64,000 nt of DNA from SZUA-547 sp963669265 (GTDB lineage Bacteria > Pseudomonadota > Alphaproteobacteria > Rhodobacterales > Rhodobacteraceae): the NCBI GenBank assembly GCA_963669265.1, contig OY769916.1:310001-374000 (forward strand), given 5' to 3'. A program made the translations under genes and the position numbers. Shown piece after piece: positions 1 to 9,023 of the stretch (position 1 is its first letter; each line of letters opens with the position of its first letter). The notes beneath the pieces were generated by a model. It was given only the letters and a program-made list of their open reading frames with translations, did no database searches and had not been told where the DNA came from.

Positions 1-814
1 TGAGCGCGGCGCGTTCAATCAGCCCTATGAGCCGCTTTTGTTCGATGTCGACACGGTTCCTTTCCCTCACGCCGGGCAAGAGCAGGCGACCTACGACGCC
101 ATCGAAGCCGCCTGCAAGACGGGCTTGACCGCCGCCTTTCTGGCCGAACCGCTGGTGCTCGGCGCTGGCGGCATGCTGATGTACCCGCCGAGCGTTCTGG
201 CTGAAATGAAGCGGATCTGCGAGGCGCACGACACGCTCTTTATCGCCGATGAGGTGATGACCGGCTGGGGACGCACGGGCACGCTGTTCGCCTGCGAGCA
301 AGCCGACGTTCAGCCGGATATCGCCTGTTATTCCAAAGGTATCACCGGCGGGTCGATGCCGCTGGCCGTGACCATGTGCCGGTCCGAGATTTTCGACGCC
401 CATTACTCGACCGACCGCAACCGCACGTTCTTTCACTCCAGCTCATACACCGCCAATCCGATCGCCTGCGCCGCCGCCGTCGCCAATCTAGAGGTCTGGG
501 ACAAGGAACCGGTTCAGGAGCGGATCGACGCCCTCGCCGCCTCTCACGACCGGCGGCAGAAAGCATTCGAAAACGACAATCGTTTTGAGAATATTCGACG
601 CGCCGGAACCATCGCCGCGATGGATATCAAGGTGAGCGACAAGGGATATTTCTCGGAGATTGGTCCGAAGCTCTACGCGCATTTTCAAAGCCGGAACCTG
701 TTGCTCCGCCCGCTTGGCAATACCGTCTATGCAATGACGCCGTATTGCGTGACCGAAACGGAACTCGATGCGATTTATGACGCGTTTTCTGAAGCGGCGG
801 ATCTGTTTGCATGA
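1..814 (+). CDS. bioA: Adenosylmethionine-8-amino-7-oxononanoate aminotransferase, C-terminal part (BioA)
   Basis: Partial gene: its start lies upstream of the window and the reading frame is open from base 2. BioA is a PLP enzyme of biotin synthesis that uses S-adenosylmethionine as amino donor to make 7,8-diaminononanoate. The visible part is the large PLP domain and the C-terminal domain of a class III aminotransferase. The aspartate that contacts the pyridine nitrogen is in IADEVMTGWGRTG. The PLP lysine is in YSKGITGG, its codon at 335-337. The stop overlaps the start of the next gene by 4 bp (ATGA), so the two are translationally coupled. Family assignment is firm. Confidence 0.95.
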   Translation, partial: ERGAFNQPYEPLLFDVDTVPFPHAGQEQATYDAIEAACKTGLTAAFLAEPLVLGAGGMLMYPPSVLAEMKRICEAHDTLFIADEVMTGWGRTGTLFACEQADVQPDIACYSKGITGGSMPLAVTMCRSEIFDAHYSTDRNRTFFHSSSYTANPIACAAAVANLEVWDKEPVQERIDALAASHDRRQKAFENDNRFENIRRAGTIAAMDIKVSDKGYFSEIGPKLYAHFQSRNLLLRPLGNTVYAMTPYCVTETELDAIYDAFSEAADLFA

Positions 815-1812
815 CCCATTCTCGCCGGTTCGGCGGCGGATCTGAGATCATCGGCTTCGGCCACGCCGCCCCGGATCGCATCGTTCCCAACGCTGAGATT
901 GAAACGCGCCTCGGGCTGGAGGCGGGCTGGATCGAACGCCGAACCGGCATTAGAGAGCGCCGCTACGCGGCCCCTGGCGAGGCGCTGACAGATATCGCCG
1001 CGCCCGCTGCCGAGATGGCGCTGTCGAGCGCAGGGATCGACCGCGCCGATATCGGCCTGACCTTGCTCGCTACGTCGACGCCGGACCACCTTCTGCCGCC
1101 CTCCGGCCCCTTGCTGGCGCACAAGCTGGACCTGCCGAATGCCGGCGCGATCGACATGGCCGGCGCCTGCGCGGGCTTTCTCTATGCGCTGACCTTGGCC
1201 GACAGCCATGTTCGCGCGCGGCGGGAATCCGTCCTCGTCGTGGCGGCCAACATCCTCAGTCGGCGCATCAACCCGGCGGAAATCGCAAGCTGCGTGCTGT
1301 TCGCCGACGCCGCCGGCGCGGTCGTTTTGGCGCCCCACGAGGATCTCGCAAAGGGCGTCGTCGCAGTGGATCTCGCCTCTGACGGCGCGCATTACGATCG
1401 AATTCGCATCAAGGCAGGCGGCAGTCGCAATCCTTATGCGCCTGACACCCCGCGCGAAGACATGTTGATGGAGATGGAGGACGGCCGCGCCGTGTTCGCC
1501 AAGGCGGTCGAGGTGATGACCGCCAGTTCGCTGAAGGTTCTGTCTGAGTCGGGCATGACGACGGATGATGTTGATCGATGGGTACCGCATCAGGCGAACT
1601 CCCGCATATTCGGCGCGGTCCGGCGAAACCTGGAGTTGGGTCAGGACAAACTCGTCTCCACCGTGGCCGAATTTGGCAACAGTTCCGCCGCGACGATCCC
1701 GCTGTCCCTGTCGGTCGCCCATCAACAGACGCCATTCCAACCCGGCGAGCGCGCATTGCTTTCTGCTGCCGGGGCCGGTTTCGTCGGCGGCGCGCTGGTG
1801 TTTCAGTTCTGA
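811..1812 (+). CDS. bioZ: BioZ-type 3-ketoacyl-ACP synthase III
   Basis: A 333-residue KAS III (FabH-like) condensing enzyme with the full catalytic triad: Cys120 in GACAGF, His260 in VPHQAN and Asn290 in EFGNSSAA. It overlaps bioA by 4 bp, which separates it from housekeeping FabH. In alphaproteobacteria BioZ is known to start pimelate synthesis by condensing a glutaryl thioester with malonyl-ACP, replacing BioC/BioH. That role is inferred here from position and fold; the sequence alone does not prove substrate choice. A fatty-acid FabH is the alternative, but the coupling to bioA argues against it. Confidence 0.9.
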   Translation: MTHSRRFGGGSEIIGFGHAAPDRIVPNAEIETRLGLEAGWIERRTGIRERRYAAPGEALTDIAAPAAEMALSSAGIDRADIGLTLLATSTPDHLLPPSGPLLAHKLDLPNAGAIDMAGACAGFLYALTLADSHVRARRESVLVVAANILSRRINPAEIASCVLFADAAGAVVLAPHEDLAKGVVAVDLASDGAHYDRIRIKAGGSRNPYAPDTPREDMLMEMEDGRAVFAKAVEVMTASSLKVLSESGMTTDDVDRWVPHQANSRIFGAVRRNLELGQDKLVSTVAEFGNSSAATIPLSLSVAHQQTPFQPGERALLSAAGAGFVGGALVFQF

Positions 1813-1862
1813 ACCCGCCGCATCTTGACCCCGCCCCTCACTCGGCATACCCAAGGCGCGTT

Positions 1863-1937
1863 GCGGGCGTAGTTCAGTGGTAGAACGTCAGCTTCCCAAG
1901 CTGAATGTCGTCGGTTCGATCCCGATCGCCCGCTCCA
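1863..1937 (+). tRNA. tRNA-Gly (anticodon CCC)
   Basis: A cloverleaf can be drawn. The acceptor stem pairs 1863-1869 with 1927-1933. The anticodon stem TCAGC/GCTGA encloses loop TTCCCAA with CCC at 1895-1897. The T loop is TTCGATC, the discriminator is T and CCA is encoded at 1935-1937. It reads GGG glycine codons. It lies about 50 bp after bioZ. Confidence 0.95.
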
Positions 1938-2047
1938 CATAACTCTCCACACGTTTGCGTCATCGCCCGCCTGCCCGCGTTGACACTTGGCATGTCGGGC
2001 ACCACCGTTCCCCTGAGGAACCGCGTCGCCGCAACGCCGAGAGGATC

Positions 2048-3019
2048 ATGAACCAACCCGACCACTATCCTGCGTCAGATGCTGAGACGACGCCCCTCGC
2101 CCCGTTTTCGGATCCCGACTGGACCGCAAATGGCGAACGCCGGGCCAGCGTCTCGCTCAGGTCTCTGGACACGCTCTGGTTCAACACCGGCACGCTCTGC
2201 AATATCGAATGCGAGAATTGCTATATCCTCTCCAGCCCCTCTAACGACGCCTTGGTCTATCTGACCACGGCGGAGGTGGAGCGTTATCTGGATGAGATCG
2301 CGGCGCTCGGCTGGCCGACGCGGGAAATCGGCTTCACCGGCGGCGAGCCGTTCATGAACCCGGAGATGCCGCAGATCACAGAGGCCGCCCTGTCCCGCGG
2401 CTTCGAGCTCCTGATCCTGACCAACGCCATGCGCCCGATGATGCGCCCCCGCGTCAAGGCGGCGATGGCGTCTCTGATCGCGACTTATGGCGACAAGTTG
2501 ACCTTCCGCATCTCGCTGGACCATCACGATCCGTCGAAACATGACGAAGAGCGCGGGTCCGGCGCCTTTGACGCCTCCCTGGAGGGCATGCGCTGGCTGC
2601 GCGATCGCGGCGCGCGGATGGCGGTCGCGGGCCGCACCCGCTGGGGCGACGCGGAAGACGATATGCGAGTCCGGTTCGCCGACCTCTTTCGCGCGGAATG
2701 CTTCGACATCGATGCAGACGACCCCAGCGCGCTCGTGCTTTTCCCGGAAATGGATGAAAAGGCGAAAGTTCCTGAAATCACAGAGTCTTGCTGGGGTATC
2801 TTAAACAAGTCTCCCGATGCGGTGATGTGCTCGAACGCCCGTATGGTCGTCAAACGCCGCGGCGCGTCCGGGCCGGTCGTTCTCGCCTGCACGCTGCTGG
2901 CCTATGACGAACGCTTTGAATTGGGAGAGACTTTGGCCGAGGCCGCTGGGGCCGTGAAGCTGAACCATCCCCATTGCGCGAAGTTTTGTGTGCTCGGCGG
3001 CGCGAGCTGCTCCGGTTAG
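2048..3019 (+). CDS. Radical SAM protein with extra C-terminal cysteines
   Basis: A 323-residue protein. The start chosen is the ATG at 2048, which has GAGAGGA just upstream; an in-frame TTG at 1955 would run almost into the tRNA gene. Cys51, Cys55 and Cys58 form the CX3CX2C motif that binds the radical SAM 4Fe-4S cluster, followed by the GGEP-type motif GFTGGEPF for SAM. A second set of cysteines near the end (Cys310, Cys314, Cys321, plus others from about residue 260) suggests an auxiliary iron-sulphur site, as in SPASM-like enzymes, though the spacing is not classical. No precursor peptide or maturase partner is adjacent. Substrate unknown. Confidence 0.85.
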   Translation: MNQPDHYPASDAETTPLAPFSDPDWTANGERRASVSLRSLDTLWFNTGTLCNIECENCYILSSPSNDALVYLTTAEVERYLDEIAALGWPTREIGFTGGEPFMNPEMPQITEAALSRGFELLILTNAMRPMMRPRVKAAMASLIATYGDKLTFRISLDHHDPSKHDEERGSGAFDASLEGMRWLRDRGARMAVAGRTRWGDAEDDMRVRFADLFRAECFDIDADDPSALVLFPEMDEKAKVPEITESCWGILNKSPDAVMCSNARMVVKRRGASGPVVLACTLLAYDERFELGETLAEAAGAVKLNHPHCAKFCVLGGASCSG

Positions 3020-3029
3020 ACAGCTTTAC

Positions 3030-3422
3030 CTATTCCGGAAATTCGACCGGGCCGCCCTGTTTGGCCCAAGTCGAGAATCCTTCGCGCAGATGCGAGGCCT
3101 CAAAACCCATATCTTGTAGCGTCGCGGTCGAGAGCGCGGACCTCCAGCCAGAAGCGCAATGGAGCACAAAGCGCTTCTCCTGCCCGAAAATCTCCTTGAA
3201 ATACGGGCTTTTCGGATCAACCCAGAATTCCAGCATCCCGCGCGGACAGTGAAAGCTGCCGGGAATGTATCCGGATTTCTGACGCTCCCGCACATCGCGG
3301 ATATCGACGATCACCACATCCGAATCGTCAACCATGGCGATAAGATCCGGCGTCTCGATTTCCGTGATCCGCTCTCTGGCGCTAGCGACCATCGCGGCCA
3401 CGCTTGTCGTCAGCTTGGGCAT
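3030..3422 (-). CDS. Rhodanese-like domain protein
   Basis: A 131-residue single-domain rhodanese homology protein. The ATG at 3422 has AAGGA about 10 nt upstream; a longer frame to 3518 would run into aroB. The active-site loop HCASGWRS carries Cys89, the residue that holds the persulphide in sulphurtransferases, followed by the usual Gly and Arg. There is no signal peptide, so it should be cytoplasmic. It is convergent with the radical SAM gene, the two stops being about 10 bp apart, and lies downstream of aroB on the same strand. The sulphur acceptor cannot be read from sequence. Confidence 0.85.
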   Translation of the reverse strand: MPKLTTSVAAMVASARERITEIETPDLIAMVDDSDVVIVDIRDVRERQKSGYIPGSFHCPRGMLEFWVDPKSPYFKEIFGQEKRFVLHCASGWRSALSTATLQDMGFEASHLREGFSTWAKQGGPVEFPE

Positions 3423-3462
3423 TAAACCAATTCCTTTCGCCAGATCATCGACGCCAGAGCGT

Positions 3463-4578
3463 TCAGCGTTCGGCCAGCGCGTCCTCCAGCACAGCCATGG
3501 CCTCCGCCGGATCCACATCGCGCGCGACGAATGCGTCGCCGATCTCGCGCATAAGGATAAAGACGATCTGGCCCGCGTCGACCTTCTTGTCCCGCCCCAT
3601 CAGGCCGACAAGCGCCTCGGCGCCCGGCAGATCGCCCGGAACATCCCTCAGACGCGCCTTCATCCCCATATCCTGAAGATGCGCGCGCACGCGGCTCGGC
3701 GTCTCCTGCGAACAAAGGCCCAGACGCGCCGACAGATCCGCCGCCAGCCCCATCCCGATGGCGACGCCTTCGCCATGCAATAACCGATCGGAATAGCCCG
3801 TCGCCGCCTCCAACGCGTGTCCGAACGTATGGCCCAGATTGAGCAGCGCGCGCTCGCCTCGTTCCTTCTCATCCCGCGCGACGATATCCGCCTTCATCTG
3901 GCAACTGTGGCGGACAGTGTGGATGCGCGCGGCGACGTCGCCCGCCTTCATCGCCGCGCCGTTCTTCTCCAGCCACTCGAAGAATTCCGCATCGCCGAGA
4001 GCGCCATATTTGACGACCTCCGCGTATCCGGCGAGTAGTTCGCGCTCAGACAGTGTCGAGAGCGCGTCGATATCGGCGAGTACAAGTCTAGGCTGATGGA
4101 ACGCGCCGATCAGGTTCTTGCCATGGCGCGAGTTAACCCCCGTCTTCCCGCCGACGGAGCTGTCAACCTGCGCCAGTAGCGAGGTGGGGATCTGGATGAA
4201 ATCAACGCCTCGGTTAATCGCGGCGGCGGCGTATCCCGCGAGATCGCCTATCACCCCTCCCCCCAATGCGATCAGAACGTCATCGCGATTGAAGCGCGCC
4301 TCCAGAAAGGTCTCGACGACATGTTCGAAATTCGCCAGCGACTTGGTGGATTCACCAGGCGGCAAGGTGATCGAAACCGTCTCGATCCCCTCGCGCATCA
4401 ACGCCGCGCCCAAAGGCTCTAAATATAGGGCCGCAACCGCCTCATCCGTTACGACGCCGACGCGTGCGCGCTTCAGAAAGGGTTTGCAGAGCGCGCCGGC
4501 CTGCGGGATCAAATCGGGGCCGACATGAATATCATAGGCCCGGTCGCCAAGCGCGACGTGAAGCGGCGTGTTCGTCAT
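3463..4578 (-). CDS. aroB: 3-dehydroquinate synthase
   Basis: A 371-residue AroB, the NAD- and metal-dependent enzyme that cyclises DAHP to 3-dehydroquinate, step two of the shikimate pathway. Typical motifs are seen: PPGESTKS and the GGGVIGDLAGYAAA nucleotide-binding segment, then IPTSLLAQVDSSVGGKTGVN with the lysine and asparagine of the active site, and NLGHTFGHALE with metal-binding histidines. Length is normal. The start codon directly abuts the aroK stop (TAAATG), so aroK and aroB are co-transcribed. Assignment is firm. Confidence 0.97.
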   Translation of the reverse strand: MTNTPLHVALGDRAYDIHVGPDLIPQAGALCKPFLKRARVGVVTDEAVAALYLEPLGAALMREGIETVSITLPPGESTKSLANFEHVVETFLEARFNRDDVLIALGGGVIGDLAGYAAAAINRGVDFIQIPTSLLAQVDSSVGGKTGVNSRHGKNLIGAFHQPRLVLADIDALSTLSERELLAGYAEVVKYGALGDAEFFEWLEKNGAAMKAGDVAARIHTVRHSCQMKADIVARDEKERGERALLNLGHTFGHALEAATGYSDRLLHGEGVAIGMGLAADLSARLGLCSQETPSRVRAHLQDMGMKARLRDVPGDLPGAEALVGLMGRDKKVDAGQIVFILMREIGDAFVARDVDPAEAMAVLEDALAER

Positions 4579-5202
4579 TTACTGGTCTTTCGTCGCAGGC
4601 TGGAACGCCCCGCTGTCCTTCAAAGTGTCGATAATGCGCGCGACGACGGCCTCATGCGGCTCTCCGCCAATGCTCTCCACCGAAAAAGCGGACTGGCTGT
4701 AATATGGCGTGCGCGCCTTGATCAGATTGCCGAGAATTTCTCGCGGATCGCCGGTCAGAAGCAGCGGGCGGGTCTTGCGGCGGGACGTGCGTTCGACCAG
4801 CACATCCAACTCCGCCGTCAGCCAGACCGTTACCGCCTGTTGGTTCAGCAATGCGCGCGTCTCATCATTCACGAAGGCGCCGCCGCCCGTCGCCAGCACG
4901 CTGGGGCCGTTGCCGATCAGGCGCGCGATCACCCGACGCTCGCCATCTCGAAAATGCGCCTCGCCATGATGTTCGAAGATCTCCGCGACGCTCATGCCTG
5001 CGGCGAGCTCGATCTCTTCATCCGCATCGTAGAACGGCGCGCCGAGCTTCGCCGCCAGACGGCGCCCGACAGAGCTCTTCCCCGCCCCCATCAAACCAAC
5101 CAGCGCAATGGTGCGCGCCAGCGACGGGGTCACAGCCTCAGACGGCGCGGCGTCCGCGACCGCCGGCGCTATGGCCTGATTGTTAGCGTTCCCCGTCGTC
5201 AC
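4579..5202 (-). CDS. aroK: Shikimate kinase
   Basis: A 207-residue protein that phosphorylates shikimate with ATP. The start is taken as GTG at 5202 because GGAGGG lies about 8 nt upstream; a longer frame to 5286 has an arginine-rich leader unlike the family. About 30 residues of alanine-rich leader precede the kinase core. The P-loop is GLMGAGKSS (36-44). The later segments YDADEEIE and ATGGGAFVND match the shikimate-binding parts of the fold. It heads an aroK-aroB operon with no spacer. Confidence 0.95.
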   Translation of the reverse strand: MTTGNANNQAIAPAVADAAPSEAVTPSLARTIALVGLMGAGKSSVGRRLAAKLGAPFYDADEEIELAAGMSVAEIFEHHGEAHFRDGERRVIARLIGNGPSVLATGGGAFVNDETRALLNQQAVTVWLTAELDVLVERTSRRKTRPLLLTGDPREILGNLIKARTPYYSQSAFSVESIGGEPHEAVVARIIDTLKDSGAFQPATKDQ

Positions 5203-5355
5203 GTTTGATCCCTCCGGATATTGCGGCGGCCCGCCGCGCCCGATAGGCTTGCGACGACGAAGGTTGCGGCCGCACTGCGACCGCACCGACCGGCTCTTTA
5301 GACCAGCTTCGCGCCAGAGGCAAAATATGGACGCCCCTGAACGGGCGATGCGACA

Positions 5356-5496
5356 ATGGGCAGGCTCCTGAGACTATTGCTGCTTCTCGCCACAATGGCG
5401 GCCGCAGGCGGCGCAGTTTACATCTACATTTTCGATTTACCGCCGCCGACCCAGTCGGTCGATAAGGACGTGAGTAATGCACTGTCGGACCGTTAA
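5356..5496 (+). CDS. Small single-span membrane protein (46 aa)
   Basis: Read directly from the bases: ATG at 5356, stop TAA at 5494-5496, 46 residues. A leucine-rich helix of about 20 residues begins just after the start (LLRLLLLLATMAAAGGAV), then YIYIFDLPPPTQ and a short polar tail. This fits an inner-membrane protein with a short periplasmic tail. It overlaps the first codons of the next gene by 20 bp, which supports coupled translation. The ribosome site is weak. It is divergent from aroK. Function unknown. Confidence 0.6.
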   Translation: MGRLLRLLLLLATMAAAGGAVYIYIFDLPPPTQSVDKDVSNALSDR

Positions 5497-7150
5497 TGCG
5501 GCCCTTTGCGGCCTCGCAGCGCTTGGCCTCGCAGCGCCGTCGATCGTCCATGCCGAGCCGCGCGGCGTCATCAACTGGCTTAACGAGGCCGCCGAGACGC
5601 CGGACGTCGTTGAGCCTGTCGCACCCTTTGAAGGCGTAAGTCCGGATGGAGAGACTGCCCCCAACGGCGATTCGCTCGATCCGCTGGACGCCGCGGCCCC
5701 TCTGACCCCGCAAGAGATCGAAACCGAACCCGTCGCTGGCGTCGTCGCCGATTCCGCCGGGCTAATCACCGAAGGTGAAGGCGGATTCCCAGTGGATTTC
5801 TGGAAAGGCGTAACGGCGGAACGCGCGCGAGCGCTGTTGCAGCAAGTCGGACCCAGCGGGCTGCGTTCTGTCAATGAGCTGGCCCGGTCCGCATTGATCA
5901 CCGCCGCCTCGGCCCCGTCGGCGGCAGGAGAGGACGGCGAAATCATCACCGCGCGGGCGCAGGCATTACTGGAGCTCGGATCGCCGCAAGACGCTTTGGC
6001 GCTGCTTCGCGCCTCTGGACTGCGCACGCCCGAGGCGATGGCGCTGCAATTGGACGCCGCCGCCCTGATCGGTGAGGACGGCGAGGCTTGCGCGCTTGCG
6101 CTGCGATCTGAAGCGCTTGCGGATCTTTCGGCGCGGCGCGTCTATTGCCTCACCCGCACCGGCGCCACGCAGGAAGCGTCTCTGGCCCTAGCGACGGGCC
6201 GGGATCAGGGACTGATCCGCGAGGCGGACGGCCTGCTGCTCGAAGCGCTGATCGAACCCAGCTGGGCCGAGTTCGCCCGTGCGCCGGACCGTGTTCAGGA
6301 CCTCACGCCGCTTCGGTTGGCCGCCCTCGATCAGATCGGCGTCGCCCGTCCCTCGGACTTTGGATTGCTCGCGCCGCTCGCCATGCGCTGGGCGGATATG
6401 CGGGAAGATGCAGCGCCGCGCGACCAATTGACGGCGGCCGAGCAACTGGAGGAGGCCGGCGCGCTTCCGACTGAGAAACTGCGCGAACTCTACAGCGCTT
6501 ACACGCCGGCCGAATCCGGCGGCGTCTGGGGCCGTGTGGAGGCATGGCGGAACGTGCGCGACGCCCGCGGCGCCTTTGAGCGGATCGACGCCGCGGTCGA
6601 CGCCTATGACCGGGCCGCGCTTGACGGGCGAAACCGCTCTATGGCGCGTCTGCTGGCGCCTTTGTTGGATAGCGCGCGCCCTTCCGGCGACAACCGGACG
6701 CCCGAAGTGCGCCAGTCTCTGGCCATCGCCGGGAATTTCGACGACGCCGCATATTGGTTCTCTGCGCCGCCGACAATCGGTCAGCGCGCCGCCGCGATGA
6801 TCGCTGCGCCGCAATCGGCCTCCAATCTCGGCAAAGCGCAGCTCGCCGCGCTCAGAGCCAAGGATTCGCTGGGCGACCTCGCGGCGGGTCAGCAACTGGC
6901 GGCGCTGACGGCCTTTGGCTTCATTGAGCGCGAATCCCGTTTCACCTCCACATCGGAAATGCGCGTGATCGTCGAAGCGCTGGAAACCGGCCAAACCGCC
7001 GAGGTCTTATTCGCGGCGCTCAACTACCTCGCCCCCGGCGAGGAGACGCGACCGGAACCTTTCAGCGCAGCGCTGACGGCTCTGATCGCATTGCAGCGAG
7101 AGGAAGAGGCGCGCCGCATCGCACTCGAAGCCTTCGCGCCCGCGCTCTGA
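5477..7150 (+). CDS. Large exported helical protein of unknown function
   Basis: A 557-residue protein that starts with a signal peptide (hydrophobic stretch about residues 8-25 ending VHAEP), so it should be periplasmic or secreted. An acidic, proline-rich linker follows (about 35-95). The rest is alanine- and leucine-rich and looks like stacked helices, possibly degenerate tetratricopeptide-like repeats. I see no catalytic motif. It sits between a small membrane protein and xerD, with 13 bp to xerD, so the three may form one operon. Family not recognised. Confidence 0.75.
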   Translation: MHCRTVNAALCGLAALGLAAPSIVHAEPRGVINWLNEAAETPDVVEPVAPFEGVSPDGETAPNGDSLDPLDAAAPLTPQEIETEPVAGVVADSAGLITEGEGGFPVDFWKGVTAERARALLQQVGPSGLRSVNELARSALITAASAPSAAGEDGEIITARAQALLELGSPQDALALLRASGLRTPEAMALQLDAAALIGEDGEACALALRSEALADLSARRVYCLTRTGATQEASLALATGRDQGLIREADGLLLEALIEPSWAEFARAPDRVQDLTPLRLAALDQIGVARPSDFGLLAPLAMRWADMREDAAPRDQLTAAEQLEEAGALPTEKLRELYSAYTPAESGGVWGRVEAWRNVRDARGAFERIDAAVDAYDRAALDGRNRSMARLLAPLLDSARPSGDNRTPEVRQSLAIAGNFDDAAYWFSAPPTIGQRAAAMIAAPQSASNLGKAQLAALRAKDSLGDLAAGQQLAALTAFGFIERESRFTSTSEMRVIVEALETGQTAEVLFAALNYLAPGEETRPEPFSAALTALIALQREEEARRIALEAFAPAL

Positions 7151-7163
7151 GCGATCAAGCCGC

Positions 7164-8099
7164 ATGGCTCGCATACCCGCGAACTGGGCGTCGCCCTATC
7201 TCGACGCGCTGGCGGCGGAGCGAGACGCCTCCCTCAACACGCTGAAAAGTTACGCGCGCGACCTGTCGCACTACAGCGAGTATCTCGCTGGTCGAAACAT
7301 CGCGCCCGCGACAGCGACACGCGCAGACGTCGAGGCCTATCTGGCCGATCTGGAGGCGCGCGGCCTCGCTCCTGCAACCCGTGCGCGGCGGTTATCGGCG
7401 CTCAAAGGCCTGCACCGTTTCGCGTTTGAGGAGGGCTGGCGAGAGGACGACCCAGCGGCGATGATCTCCGGCCCTGGCAAACCGCGCCGCCTACCCAGAA
7501 CGCTGAGCGTCGAAGAGGTTGATCGCATGCTGGCGGCGGCGAGAGAGGCCCCGGCGAGCGCGGGAAAGACTCGCCTGATTTGCCTGATTGAACTGCTTTA
7601 CGCCAGCGGCCTGCGCGCGACCGAACTGGTGTCATTGCCCGTCTCGGCGACGCGCGGGGATCCACGAATGATTCTGGTGCGCGGCAAAGGCGGTAAAGAG
7701 CGCCTCGCCCCCGTCTCTGCCCCCGCCCTTGAGGCGCTGACCGCGTGGCTGGCGGAGCGCGATGCGGCTGAGGACGCGCGCGTAGCGAAGGGCGCGCGGC
7801 GCTCTCCGCATCTCTTTCCGTCCTCCGGCAAGTTGGGCCATCTGACCCGCGAGCGGCTGTTCCAGATCATCAAGGATCTGGCGGTGCGGGCGGGCGTTGA
7901 TCCCTCAAAGGTCTCTCCACACACGCTGCGGCACGCCTTCGCGACGCATTTGTTGGCCAATGGCGCCGATCTGCGCTCGATTCAGCAGCTTCTGGGTCAT
8001 GCGGATATCGCGACGACCGAGATCTACACCCATGTGCTGGAGGAACGTTTGTCGGAACTGGTGCTTACAAAGCATCCGCTCGCGAAGAAGCAGCGATAG
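7164..8099 (+). CDS. xerD: Site-specific tyrosine recombinase XerD
   Basis: A 311-residue Xer recombinase with an N-terminal SAM-like core-binding domain (1-105) and a C-terminal catalytic domain. The catalytic residues are all visible: Arg151 in SGLRATEL, His253 and Arg256 in HTLRHAFATHLL, His279 in LLGHADI and the nucleophile Tyr288 in TEIYTH. XerC and XerD resolve chromosome dimers at dif with FtsK. I call XerD rather than XerC from overall resemblance and from neighbours near aroK in related genomes, which is less certain than the family. Its 3' end overlaps the convergent metallophosphoesterase gene by 35 bp. Confidence 0.9.
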   Translation: MARIPANWASPYLDALAAERDASLNTLKSYARDLSHYSEYLAGRNIAPATATRADVEAYLADLEARGLAPATRARRLSALKGLHRFAFEEGWREDDPAAMISGPGKPRRLPRTLSVEEVDRMLAAAREAPASAGKTRLICLIELLYASGLRATELVSLPVSATRGDPRMILVRGKGGKERLAPVSAPALEALTAWLAERDAAEDARVAKGARRSPHLFPSSGKLGHLTRERLFQIIKDLAVRAGVDPSKVSPHTLRHAFATHLLANGADLRSIQQLLGHADIATTEIYTHVLEERLSELVLTKHPLAKKQR

Positions 8100-8913
8100 C
8101 CCACCCGGCCCCGCGCGGACGCCGCATCACATCCGGCAGAACGTCCTCATTCGGCCACCAGCCGGTCTCCAGCGCATCGGCGTAGCCTGAGGGCAAACCG
8201 GCCGAGCGCATCGCCATGGCCGCGCCGACATGATCGTAGGAAAGCCGCTCCAGCCGCGCCTCGCCTCCCTCCAACACCGCGAACCAGCAGTATGGATCGC
8301 CATTATGCGCGGGCATGCCTATCGCACCGGCGTTGATCCATGAGACCCTATCCAATCGCCTCTCGAATGGCACACCGGAATGGCCGCATATCACACCGTC
8401 AACTGCGCCAATATCCCGCTCCAGGTCTTTGATTTCACGCCGAAATACGTATTGATCGTCTGTTGGCCAAATGAATTTACTGACCTCTGACGCGCCGCCA
8501 TGGATCACCGAATAGCGCGCGCCTGCATGGGTGAATGAGGCGCGTTTCGGCAGGCTCGCCAAATAGAGGCGGCTGTCTTCGCTGATCGCCGCATCTGCGT
8601 AGCTGAACCAGCGGGCGGAGAGCAGATCGCAGGCCGAACCGTCCGCGAACCCGCAACCGCAATCCGGCGCACGCTCGCCCAGTTGGATATCCGTGTTCCC
8701 CGCGATCACATGGCAGCCGCTCTTGACGATGCGTGAGACGACCTCCTCCGGTTCCGCGCCATAGGCGCAGAGGTCTCCAGTGCAGATCATCCGTTCCGCG
8801 CCCACGCCTTGGGCCGCGCTCCAGTCGAACAGGGCCTCCAGCGCGCGAAGATTCGAATAGGGCCCGCCAAACAGAACTAACGGGCCTTCCAAATCGCCCA
8901 GATCGCGCAACAT
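8065..8913 (-). CDS. Metallophosphoesterase-family protein with altered metal-site motifs
   Basis: A calcineurin-like phosphoesterase fold of 282 residues if the ATG at 8913 is used; an upstream ATG at 8985 adds 24 residues but lies only 38 bp from the divergent gene. Recognisable motifs are CTGDLCAYG (Asp47), AGNTD (72-75), IHGG (His138) and CGHSG (177-180). The first motif, normally D-x-H before SNL, reads FGGPYSNL, so the first Asp and His are absent. The last GHxH reads GHSG. A two-metal site in the classical form therefore looks incomplete, and activity is uncertain. Confidence 0.8.
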   Translation of the reverse strand: MLRDLGDLEGPLVLFGGPYSNLRALEALFDWSAAQGVGAERMICTGDLCAYGAEPEEVVSRIVKSGCHVIAGNTDIQLGERAPDCGCGFADGSACDLLSARWFSYADAAISEDSRLYLASLPKRASFTHAGARYSVIHGGASEVSKFIWPTDDQYVFRREIKDLERDIGAVDGVICGHSGVPFERRLDRVSWINAGAIGMPAHNGDPYCWFAVLEGGEARLERLSYDHVGAAMAMRSAGLPSGYADALETGWWPNEDVLPDVMRRPRGAGWAIAASSRADAL

Positions 8914-9023
8914 CGCCGCCAATTCGGCCTCCCTATCAGCGAATCCGGGCGGGCGGCGCTTGATGCCGCGACCCTCGCCCCCCATAACTTGCCGAAACTA
9001 CGACGATCCTCAAGGAGTTGGGC

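Noticed and set aside
775..1854. 359-codon open frame on the minus strand
   Set aside because: Mirror of bioZ; arginine-rich translation without family features, while the plus strand has a full catalytic triad.
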